Origin: Sphingomonadaceae bacterium
GTDB lineage: Bacteria; Pseudomonadota; Alphaproteobacteria; Sphingomonadales; Sphingomonadaceae
DNA length: 12,929 nucleotides
Assembly (NCBI GenBank): GCA_014380205.1
Contig: JACMKH010000206.1
Span: 1 to 12,929, forward strand
Reading direction: 5' to 3'
Part shown: piece after piece, positions 6,937 to 12,454 of the stretch
How the letters are laid out: every line of letters starts with the position of its first letter
How positions within the stretch are numbered: position 1 is the first letter of the stretch
Made by a program: the position numbers and the translations under genes
Notes under the pieces: model-generated
The model's database searches: none
What the model saw: the letters and a program-made list of their open reading frames with translations, nothing else
What the model was told of the DNA's origin: nothing

Positions 6937-7356
6937 ATGACCCGCGACGATTACGACCGCTATCTCGAGGCGTTCAACGCACGCGATTATGACGCAGTGC
7001 TCGACCATTTCGCCGACGAATTCGAGCTCGTGTTCGCGGGCTATGTGTTCCGGACGAAGGACGAGGTGCGGCGCTTCTACGCCTTCCTCCACGCGCATAT
7101 CGCGGAGAGCGTGCGCGTGCGCGAGTTCGTCTCGGATGGGAATATGGTCGCGCTCGAGGCCGATGTGCGGCTCGAGGGGATCGACGAAGTCACCCCCGAG
7201 ATGCTGGCTGAACAGGGGCTCGAGCGCATTCAGACGCTCGCGCGCGGCCAAGTGGTCACGCTCCCCCAGTTCATCCATTATCATCTCGTCGACGGCAAGA
7301 TCGTCCGCGCGCTGTGCGCGGTGTTCGAGCCGCCGGTCGCCCAAGCGCCCGCCTAA
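6937..7356 (+). CDS. NTF2-like (SnoaL-type) protein
   Basis: The 139-residue product fits the NTF2/SnoaL cone fold: an N-terminal helix pair DYDRYLEAFNARDYDAVLDHFADEF, then FRTKDEVRRFY, and curved-sheet strands VREFVSDGNMVALEADVRLEG and QFIHYHLVDGKIVRALCAVF. Family members are small cytoplasmic enzymes (isomerases, cyclases, dehydratases) or ligand-binding proteins; the substrate cannot be read here. The ATG at 6937 is chosen because CAGGAG lies 6 nt upstream and the N-terminus matches the family; an in-frame ATG farther upstream would add an Arg-rich, unlikely extension. It converges on the hemerythrin gene with 2 bp between the stop codons. Confidence 0.85.
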   Translation: MTRDDYDRYLEAFNARDYDAVLDHFADEFELVFAGYVFRTKDEVRRFYAFLHAHIAESVRVREFVSDGNMVALEADVRLEGIDEVTPEMLAEQGLERIQTLARGQVVTLPQFIHYHLVDGKIVRALCAVFEPPVAQAPA

Positions 7357-7366
7357 ACTCAGGCGG
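7349..7366. terminator. possible weak bidirectional hairpin at convergent stops
   Basis: CCGCCT (7349-7354) and AGGCGG (7361-7366) form a 6-bp stem with a 6-nt loop that spans the two convergent stop codons. There is no T-run on either side, so termination here is tentative. Confidence 0.25.
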
Positions 7367-7859
7367 TGACCGCCGTTGGCTGCGCCGGCGGCAGTCCGCC
7401 CGCCTCGGCCTCGGCCATCAGCTCCTGCTTGCGCGCGGCCATCCGGCGGCCCAGCGCGTCGAGATCGACGTCGGCGGCGCGCGCCTGTTGAAACATATTA
7501 TCGCGCTCCTTCTCTTCCTCCTTGACGTGATGCTCGATCTGCTCGGAAAGCACCTTGACCTTGGCGTCGTAGAAGTCCTCGTCGGGCTCGGACGCCTCTA
7601 GATCGTTGATCAGCGTCTTGGCGCCGTCGTGCTCGACATAGGCCTCCTTGAGCAGATCCTCGTCGATCTTGCCGTCGAGCGCGGGATAGAAAATCTCCTC
7701 CTCGATCGCGGTGTGGACCTTGAGTTCGGTGCAGATCTCGCGGACGATCTTCTCCTTGGCGGAGGCGCCGCTCGCCTTTTCGAAATCGGCGAACAGGCCT
7801 TCGACCTTGCGGTGATCGGCGGTGAGCAGCTGGGTGGCGTCGGGCTGGTCGGTGGGCAT
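7359..7859 (-). CDS. hemerythrin HHE cation-binding domain protein
   Basis: The 166-residue protein is a four-helix hemerythrin-like bundle. Candidate di-iron ligands are spaced as expected: His16 (LLTADHRKVEGLF), His49 and Glu53 (KVHTAIEEEIFYP), His77 (YVEHDGAKTL), and His110/His111 with Glu114/Glu115 (IEHHVKEEEKE). Bacterial members bind O2 or NO, or act in iron and oxidative stress. The C-terminus is an extension with a charged helix and an Ala/Pro tail. The ATG has AGAGGAG upstream, with GGAG 7 nt away. A perfect EcfG-type promoter sits about 20 nt farther upstream, so the gene is probably induced in the general stress response. It is separated from the XRE gene upstream by 82 bp and is likely its own unit. 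Confidence 0.93.
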   Translation of the reverse strand: MPTDQPDATQLLTADHRKVEGLFADFEKASGASAKEKIVREICTELKVHTAIEEEIFYPALDGKIDEDLLKEAYVEHDGAKTLINDLEASEPDEDFYDAKVKVLSEQIEHHVKEEEKERDNMFQQARAADVDLDALGRRMAARKQELMAEAEAGGLPPAQPTAVTA

Positions 7860-7886
7860 GGCTTTTCTCCTCTATTGCCAGCCGCC

Positions 7887-7911
7887 AACGCCGCGCCGGG
7901 CCGCGAGTTCC
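7887..7911 (-). promoter_or_regulatory. EcfG-type general stress promoter (GGAAC-N16-CGTT)
   Basis: On the minus strand GGAAC (7911-7907), 16 nt, and CGTT (7890-7887) match the alphaproteobacterial EcfG sigma-factor consensus GGAAC-N16/17-CGTT with no mismatch. The predicted start near 7880 gives a leader of about 20 nt that holds the ribosome site of the hemerythrin gene. Confidence 0.75.
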
Positions 7912-7941
7912 CGCGCGGACGACGGGCAAACATAGGTTAGA

Positions 7942-8181
7942 TCAGCCGCTTGCGCCGTCGCCCTCACTTTGCCAGCGGAACACCTCTTCGAGCCCCACGC
8001 CGAACGCGTCGGCGATGCGGAAGGCGGTCTCGAGGCTGGGCGCATATTTGCCCTGCTCGATCGCGGCGATGGTCTGTCGGGTGAGGCCGACGCGCGTGCC
8101 GAGCTCGGCCTGGGTCATCTCGCCCGCCATGAAGCGCAGCGTCCGGATCGTGTTGGTGAGCCGCTTGCCCGCCATCGTCAT
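7942..8181 (-). CDS. small XRE-family helix-turn-helix regulator
   Basis: The 79-residue protein is almost entirely an HTH_3/XRE DNA-binding domain: IRTLRFMAGEMTQAELGTRV, the recognition part GLTRQTIAAIEQGKYAPSLE and AFRIADAFGVGLEEVFRW. It has no ligand or oligomerisation domain beyond that. Its ATG overlaps the stop of the upstream membrane-protein gene (ATGA at 8181-8178), so the two are translationally coupled. Pairs of a small XRE regulator and a DUF2178-like membrane protein recur in bacteria, and autoregulation is plausible. A second in-frame ATG two codons downstream is possible. The stop is followed by the hemerythrin promoter. Confidence 0.9.
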   Translation of the reverse strand: MTMAGKRLTNTIRTLRFMAGEMTQAELGTRVGLTRQTIAAIEQGKYAPSLETAFRIADAFGVGLEEVFRWQSEGDGASG

Positions 8182-8612
8182 ACCATCCCGCGCCGGAAGT
8201 CGACGATCTCGAGGACATGGCGCGCGCATTCGGCGAGGATGAAGGCGAACAGCACCGCGTTGACCGTGACGAAATGGCTCCATCCCGTGTAGCTGCCGCC
8301 GATCGCGATCACGAGGCCGAGGCTGAGCAAGGTGTAGGCGCTCGCGCCCGCCTTGCGCGAAATCGCGCGCTCGCGCTCGTCCAGCCGGGTGTCGGCCTCG
8401 CTCGGCCGGTGGAGCGCGATCGCGGTCGCCGCGACGATCCAGATCACCGTCGAGGCGACGATCACGCTTATCATCAGCCCGAGCCCCGCGAAGCGTGCGG
8501 GCTCGTCGGCGATCCCCGCGCGTAGCAGCGCGAGCACCTGGGTGAAATACCATCCCCAGACGACGAGGTTGACCGCGAGGCCCACCCATCGAATCTTCTC
8601 CTGAAACGCCAT
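8178..8612 (-). CDS. four-helix membrane protein, DUF2178-like
   Basis: The 144-residue protein has four predicted membrane helices at about residues 8-30, 42-65, 88-107 and 113-134. Between helices 2 and 3 is a charged cytoplasmic loop, RPSEADTRLDERERAISRKA. The DERERAI-x-RKA loop is characteristic of the DUF2178-like proteins found next to XRE regulators. Function is unknown. It may sense or sequester something at the inner membrane. The start at 8612 is chosen for its ribosome site (GGGAG, 9 nt upstream). Longer in-frame starts at 8648 and 8708 would overlap the predicted promoter. It overlaps the XRE gene by 4 bp. Confidence 0.85.
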   Translation of the reverse strand: MAFQEKIRWVGLAVNLVVWGWYFTQVLALLRAGIADEPARFAGLGLMISVIVASTVIWIVAATAIALHRPSEADTRLDERERAISRKAGASAYTLLSLGLVIAIGGSYTGWSHFVTVNAVLFAFILAECARHVLEIVDFRRGMV

Positions 8613-8646
8613 GCCCGCGATCTCCCTGTTGGTGCGATTCGCCTCC

Positions 8647-8674
8647 ATGTTGCATCGAGCTGACGTAATGTCAA
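8647..8674 (-). promoter_or_regulatory. promoter with possible operator for membrane protein-XRE operon
   Basis: A perfect -35 TTGACA (8674-8669), a 16-nt spacer and a weak -10 CAACAT (8652-8647) would start transcription near 8640, leaving about 28 nt before the ATG with its ribosome site. An inverted repeat TGAC-N5-GTCA (8661-8673) overlaps the -35 box and could be the operator bound by the XRE protein. Confidence 0.45.
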
Positions 8675-8851
8675 TATACCTTAACATCACGTTCGATAAC
8701 GCGTACATCCAGCGAGCGGCTTTGCGGTGTCGGCGGCGGACCGCATCATGGAGGAGCGGCAGGCGCTTGCATTACGCCCCATGTGTGTTAGTGAAGCAAT
8801 ACAGTTGGGCTGGAGCTTCCCGTCCGACGCCGCCGCAAGAGGCCGACGAGC

Positions 8852-9592
8852 ATGATCCAGATTTCCGTAACGACCTACGCCCGCGCCGTGGGCATCTTCC
8901 TGATCCTGTCGGCCGCCGGGGGGTGGTTCGGGGAGCTCTATGTCCCCTCGCTGATGCTGACCGGCGACGCCGCTACGACGGCCGCCCAGCTCAGGCTTCA
9001 CGAGGGCCTGTTCCGGCTCGGATTCGCGGCATACCTAGTCGAGGCGTTCAGCGACATCGTCCTGGCTTGGCTTCTCTACGTTCTGCTGAGGCCGGTCCAC
9101 CGCGACCTGGCGTTGCTGTCGGCGTTCTTCGGGCTGGTCTCGATGGTGATCTTCGCGGTGACCAAGCTGCTGTACTTCGCCGCGCCGATGTTCCTCAGCG
9201 GAAGCAGATATCTGACGGCGTTCCCGCCCGAGCAGGCGGATTCCCTGGCCAGCCTGTTTCTGTCGCTCTACGCGGGCCTCGGCGGCGTCTCCATGCTTTT
9301 CTACGGAACCGCCTGGATCATCCGCGGGTATCTCACCTTCAGATCGACCTATCTCCCCCGCTTGCTGGGAGCGCTCATGATCGCGGCCGGCCTGGGATTT
9401 GTCGCGAAGACCCTCACGCAGGTGCTCGCCCCCGAACTTTCGTCGAACCTCCTGCTCGCGCTCATGTTGGTCAACATCGTCGTCCTGGCGGTCTGGATGT
9501 TCACGAGAGGGGTGGATCGGGACAAATGGAATAGCGCGACCGCGGCCTCGGTTGACGCCGGCCATCCGCCAAATCACGGTAATTTGCGGTAA
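8852..9592 (+). CDS. DUF4386 family membrane protein
   Basis: The 246-residue protein has about six membrane helices (roughly residues 10-31, 52-79, 84-110, 131-157, 167-190, 198-218). It carries the family's early signature: an AR near the N-terminus, then FGELYVPSLMLTGDAATTAA and LFRLGFAAYLVEAFSDIVLA, and LYVLLRPVHRDLALLSAFF. DUF4386 proteins have no established function. The soluble tail (from ~220) is poorly conserved in type and rich in Asp, Asn and Ala. The ATG follows AAGAGG by 9 nt. The promoter region is not clear; TTGCAT (8767-8772) with TAGTGA 16 nt on is a weak candidate. Two GGTAAT repeats overlap the last codons of the gene. Confidence 0.88.
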   Translation: MIQISVTTYARAVGIFLILSAAGGWFGELYVPSLMLTGDAATTAAQLRLHEGLFRLGFAAYLVEAFSDIVLAWLLYVLLRPVHRDLALLSAFFGLVSMVIFAVTKLLYFAAPMFLSGSRYLTAFPPEQADSLASLFLSLYAGLGGVSMLFYGTAWIIRGYLTFRSTYLPRLLGALMIAAGLGFVAKTLTQVLAPELSSNLLLALMLVNIVVLAVWMFTRGVDRDKWNSATAASVDAGHPPNHGNLR

Positions 9593-9673
9593 TGGGGGGC
9601 GCTCTGCCGCCGCGAGATGGTCGGCCATGAATTGCCGTGTCCCCGAATTGCCACGCACTGTGGCCGCATTGCC
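9578..9673. repeat. cluster of five GGYAAT motifs
   Basis: GGTAAT occurs at 9578-9583 and 9588-9593, exactly 10 bp apart. Its inverse ATTGCC occurs at 9631-9636, 9647-9652 and 9668-9673, the last two 21 bp apart. The copies CACGGTAATT (9576-9585) and AATTGCCGTG (9630-9639) are inverted with one mismatch. The set lies between the DUF4386 gene and the LCCL lipoprotein gene. The last copy overlaps a candidate -35 box. Confidence 0.5.
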
Positions 9674-9697
9674 AGGCGACGGCGCGGACCCTAGGGT
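9669..9697 (+). promoter_or_regulatory. candidate promoter of the LCCL/EF-hand lipoprotein operon
   Basis: TTGCCA (9669-9674), 17 nt, and TAGGGT (9692-9697) form a possible promoter; the -35 box matches 5 of 6 consensus bases, while the -10 is weak. The -10 lies inside a 10-bp palindrome ACCCTAGGGT (9688-9697). The leader would be about 60 nt. Confidence 0.3.
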
Positions 9698-9765
9698 AGC
9701 ATCCAACGGATCGCGCCGCGCGAATCCCGCCGGGGGTGCGACCGACCGCAGAAGGGGAGATCGCC

Positions 9766-10305
9766 ATGAAAGCCGTACGATCGATTGCGCCGCTCGCCGT
9801 CCTCGCGACGCTCGCCCTGCTCGCCGGATGCAGCGACGGTTCATCCGCGCGCGCCGACGATGAAGAAGATCGCTCGTCCGAACGCGCGGACGACGACGAA
9901 GATCGCGCGGACCGGGGGTCGCAAGACCGTTCGTCCGAGGCCGACGATGCCGGCAAGACCGCCGGGCAGGGGGGGAGCGAATCGGCCGGGGCGGGCGACG
10001 TGCTTGCGCCTTGTCCCACCAATGCGATAACTTTGCGCGGCGGGCGATCGACGATGACGTGCGATTGCTCGGCGCAAGCGAGCCAAGCGGGTTCGGTGTG
10101 GGGGTCGGGACCTTATACCGACGATTCCAACATATGCCGCGCAGCCGTCCATGCCGGAGTCGCGACGCCCCAGGCCGGCGGCGAGGTGCGGTTGAGCATC
10201 CTGCCGGGTCAATCCGCGTATCAGGGTTCCACGATGAACGGAATTAGCACCAGCAACTACGGCGCCTGGGCCGGCAGCTTCGACTTCGAGCCGATCGACG
10301 AATAG
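9766..10305 (+). CDS. LCCL-domain lipoprotein
   Basis: The 179-residue product has a signal peptide and a lipobox LLAGC with Cys22, so it should be lipid-anchored in the envelope. Residues 23-75 form a low-complexity linker of Asp, Glu, Arg and Ser with repeated DRSSE and ADD units. Residues ~81-175 match the LCCL domain: TCDCSAQASQAGSVWGSG, YTDDSNICRAAVHAG, a GGEVRLSILPGQSAYQGS strand region, MNGI, and a final GSFDFE. Cysteines are at 83, 99, 101 and 124. LCCL domains are best known from animal proteins (Limulus factor C, cochlin) and are rarer in bacteria, where their role is open. The ATG has AAGGGGAGA about 6 nt upstream. It is followed after 8 nt by the EF-hand gene, so the two form an operon. 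Confidence 0.88.
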   Translation: MKAVRSIAPLAVLATLALLAGCSDGSSARADDEEDRSSERADDDEDRADRGSQDRSSEADDAGKTAGQGGSESAGAGDVLAPCPTNAITLRGGRSTMTCDCSAQASQAGSVWGSGPYTDDSNICRAAVHAGVATPQAGGEVRLSILPGQSAYQGSTMNGISTSNYGAWAGSFDFEPIDE

Positions 10306-10313
10306 GAAGGCCA

Positions 10314-10841
10314 ATGAAAGTCACCGTTCGGACCGTCGCCGCGGTGGGCGCCATCGCCTGCCTGGCCCTTGCGAGCGCATGTGAGCAGGGCGCGACAGAT
10401 CGGACCGAGGCCGATGCCGGCGACGCGGCGAACTCGACCGACCAGCCGGACGCGTCGGAGGCGGAGGCTTCGGCTTCGCCGATGAGCGATGAGGAGCGCA
10501 GGGCCTATATGCAGCGTCACGGGGTGGGCTTCGCCGGCACCGACACCGATTCGGACGGTCGAGTGACGATGGAGGAAGCCATGGCCTATGCGCGCGGTCC
10601 CCTGACATCGGGCGGCGACAGCGACGGCGACGGGGCGATGTCGGCGGCCGAGCTCGCGGGCGCTCATCTGGACGTGCGGGCGATGCTCCTGCGGCGCGAC
10701 GCCGATGGCGACGGCGCGATCAGCTCCGCCGAGATCGACGCGCGCGTCGAGGCGACGTTCGAGGCGGCCGACACCGATGGCGACGGCGCCCTGACCGAGC
10801 AGGAGTTCCAGGCCGCCGCGTCGGCGGCGCCGGTACGCTAG
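10314..10841 (+). CDS. EF-hand calcium-binding putative lipoprotein
   Basis: The 175-residue protein begins with a signal peptide ending ALASAC (Cys23), an imperfect lipobox, so it is either a lipoprotein or a periplasmic protein. After an acidic linker come four EF-hand loops: 77-88 (DTDSDGRVTMEE), 102-113 (DSDGDGAMSAAE), 129-140 (DADGDGAISSAE) and 153-164 (DTDGDGALTEQE). All have Asp at positions 1, 3 and 5, Gly at 6 and Glu at 12, so calcium binding is very likely. It probably buffers or senses calcium in the periplasm. The ATG has AGGAAGG, overlapping the stop of the LCCL gene, so translation is coupled to it. A TAGCGC/GCGCTA inverted repeat (10839-10844, 10877-10882) follows the gene without a T-run. 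Confidence 0.92.
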   Translation: MKVTVRTVAAVGAIACLALASACEQGATDRTEADAGDAANSTDQPDASEAEASASPMSDEERRAYMQRHGVGFAGTDTDSDGRVTMEEAMAYARGPLTSGGDSDGDGAMSAAELAGAHLDVRAMLLRRDADGDGAISSAEIDARVEATFEAADTDGDGALTEQEFQAAASAAPVR

Positions 10842-10955
10842 CGCCTCTCCCAGGTTGCGGTGACAGTTCACTCAATGCGCTAAATTCCGCCGACCGCGCG
10901 CTTCCGGCTGGCGCCCGTGTGAGCATCGCACTCGGGGTGAACGGCTTCCAGTTTT

Positions 10956-10984
10956 TTGCCTTGCCAATCGCGAACGGCTAGGCC
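10956..10984 (+). promoter_or_regulatory. candidate promoter of panB, leaderless geometry
   Basis: TTGCCT (10956-10961), 17 nt, and TAGGCC (10979-10984) place the expected start point at the A of the panB ATG (10991). No Shine-Dalgarno sequence precedes that ATG. The -10 box is weak. The rest of the 149-bp gap (10842-10990) holds a T6 run (10952-10957), unusual in this GC-rich DNA, but no clear terminator stem. Confidence 0.3.
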
Positions 10985-10990
10985 GCGCGC

Positions 10991-11857
10991 ATGTCCACGA
11001 CCTTCACGCTCGACACCGCGACCGACCGCGCGCACCCGACGCCGCGCGTGATGCGGCGGCTGACCCCGCCCACGATCCGCGCGCGCAAGAAGGACGGCGC
11101 GATCGACCGGCCGCTGGTCATGCTCACCGCCTATACCGTGCGCATGGCGCAGCTGCTCGATCCGCATTGCGACATCCTGCTCGTCGGCGATTCGCTCGGC
11201 AACGTGATCTACGGCTTCGATTCTACGCTGCCGGTGAGCCTCGAGATGATGATCGCGCACGGCGGCGCGGTGGTCCGCGGGAGCTATCACAGCGTCGTGA
11301 TCGTCGACATGCCCTTCGGCAGCTATGAGGCGAGCGCGGAGCACGCGATCCGATCGGCGACGCGCGTGCTCAAGGAGACGGGGTGCGCGGGGATCAAGCT
11401 GGAGGGGGGCGAGGCGATGGCCGAGACCGTCGCCTTCCTTTCGGCGCGCGGCATCCCGGTGATGGGCCATGTCGGCCTCACCCCGCAGGCGGTCAACATG
11501 CTCGGCGGGCACAAGGTCCAGGGCAAGGGCGAGGCGGCGGCGGCGAAGGTGCTTGCCGACGCGCGCGCGGTCGCCGAGGCGGGCGCCTTCGCGATGGTGA
11601 TCGAAGGCGTCGTCGAGCCCGTCGCGATCGACGTCACCCGGGCGGTCCCCTGCCCCGTGATCGGCATCGGCGCCTCGGCCCAATGCGACGGCCAGGTGCT
11701 CGTTTCGGAGGACATGCTCGGCATGTTCGAGCTCGTCCCCCGCTTCGTCCGCCGCTTCGACGAGCTCGGCAAGCGCATCGGCGCGGCGGCCGAGGCTTAC
11801 GCCGCGGCGGTGAGGGCGCGGGAGTTTCCGGGGGCGGAGCAGATTTACGCGCCTTAG
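10991..11857 (+). CDS. panB: 3-methyl-2-oxobutanoate hydroxymethyltransferase
   Basis: PanB transfers a hydroxymethyl group from 5,10-methylene-tetrahydrofolate to 2-oxoisovalerate, giving ketopantoate, the first committed step to pantothenate and CoA. The enzyme is a cytoplasmic TIM barrel. The 288-residue protein shows VGDSLG (Asp67), IVDMPFGSY (Asp106) and [12 protein letters not shown] (Glu138), which are the magnesium ligands by comparison with E. coli (Asp45, Asp84, Glu114). It also has [11 protein letters not shown], the putative catalytic Glu205 in MVIEGVVEP, and [15 protein letters not shown]. About 22 residues precede the E. coli start; this extension is typical of sphingomonad PanB as I recall it. 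An internal ATG at 11051 is possible but has no ribosome site. panC is not adjacent. Confidence 0.97.
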   Translation: MSTTFTLDTATDRAHPTPRVMRRLTPPTIRARKKDGAIDRPLVMLTAYTVRMAQLLDPHCDILLVGDSLGNVIYGFDSTLPVSLEMMIAHGGAVVRGSYHSVVIVDMPFGSYEASAEHAIRSATRVLKETGCAGIKLEGGEAMAETVAFLSARGIPVMGHVGLTPQAVNMLGGHKVQGKGEAAAAKVLADARAVAEAGAFAMVIEGVVEPVAIDVTRAVPCPVIGIGASAQCDGQVLVSEDMLGMFELVPRFVRRFDELGKRIGAAAEAYAAAVRAREFPGAEQIYAP

Positions 11858-11874
11858 GGGCGGGCGCGAACGGG

Positions 11875-12315
11875 TTAGCCCCACCACGCCGCGTTCGGAA
11901 TCGTCACGCCCTCGCGCTCATTGTCCCAGATCACGTGAATCACCCACCAGCGCGCGCCGTCGTGGACGAGGTGGATGAGGTTGAGGCCGCGGAACAGCAG
12001 CGCGCCGCCCTCGGCCGCGTCGCGCGCCTCATAGGCGGAGAAGGCCTGGGCGATGTTGCCGAATATGAAGAGCTTGCGGGCGGTCTCGATCTCGAAGAAG
12101 GGCGCCGCCGCGAGCATCGGCTCGGTCGCCGCGCGATAGCCTGCGGGATCGAACGCGAAGATCAGCGGCCGGCCCTCGGCGTCGACGCGGGTGCGCACGA
12201 GCCGCGCTTCGGGATGGAGCAGCCGCGCCTCGAGCGCCCAGTCCTGCTCGCCCGCCGGCCCGGAGATCGCGGTGTAGAGGGCTGTGATGACCTGATCGAT
12301 GTCGGTGAAGTCCAT
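11875..12315 (-). CDS. NTF2-like protein
   Basis: The 146-residue protein fits the NTF2-like cone fold: an N-terminal helix DFTDIDQVITALYTAISG, a helix or loop with LLHPEARLVRTRVDAEGRP, and paired strands FFEIETARKLFIFGNIAQAF, GALLFRGLNLIHLVHDG and RWWVIHVIWDNER. Tryptophans cluster at the C-terminus. No membrane or signal segment is seen. Related proteins include small hydrolases, isomerases and domains without known activity, so the function is open. It is not evidently similar to the other NTF2-like protein at 6937. The ATG at 12315 has AAGGGA 10 nt upstream. It converges on panB with 17 bp between stops and diverges from the MFS gene over 139 bp. Confidence 0.85.
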   Translation of the reverse strand: MDFTDIDQVITALYTAISGPAGEQDWALEARLLHPEARLVRTRVDAEGRPLIFAFDPAGYRAATEPMLAAAPFFEIETARKLFIFGNIAQAFSAYEARDAAEGGALLFRGLNLIHLVHDGARWWVIHVIWDNEREGVTIPNAAWWG

Positions 12316-12340
12316 CTCGCTATTGTCCCTTCCAGCGCGG

Positions 12341-12372
12341 CCTCGATCGCGAAGATCGCGTCGGCGTCGAGG
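12341..12372. repeat. small direct and inverted repeats between divergent genes
   Basis: GATCGCG occurs twice, at 12345-12351 and 12354-12360, with a 9-bp period. The pair is framed by the inverted repeat CCTCGA (12341-12346) and TCGAGG (12367-12372). The arrangement could be an operator serving the divergent NTF2-like and MFS genes. The motif is GC-rich and may be chance. Confidence 0.3.
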
Positions 12373-12454
12373 GAAACAGCCTATCCGGAAAAATTGCTTC
12401 TGTCCTACACCCGCCGCATCTGTTCCAAGCCCCCCGAATGAAGAAGGACGGCGA

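Noticed and set aside
8613..8708. Longer in-frame starts (8648, 8708) for the DUF2178-like membrane protein
   Set aside because: They lack ribosome sites and overlap the predicted promoter; the start at 8612 has GGGAG at good spacing and begins just before helix 1.
9528..9553. GGAAT-N17-GGTT, resembling an EcfG promoter toward the lipoprotein operon
   Set aside because: It has two mismatches to the core consensus, lies inside the DUF4386 coding region and is over 200 bp from the next start codon.
11857..11882. GGGGC/GCCCC stem between convergent panB and NTF2-like genes as a terminator
   Set aside because: It is only 5 bp with a 16-nt loop and no T-run; too weak to call.
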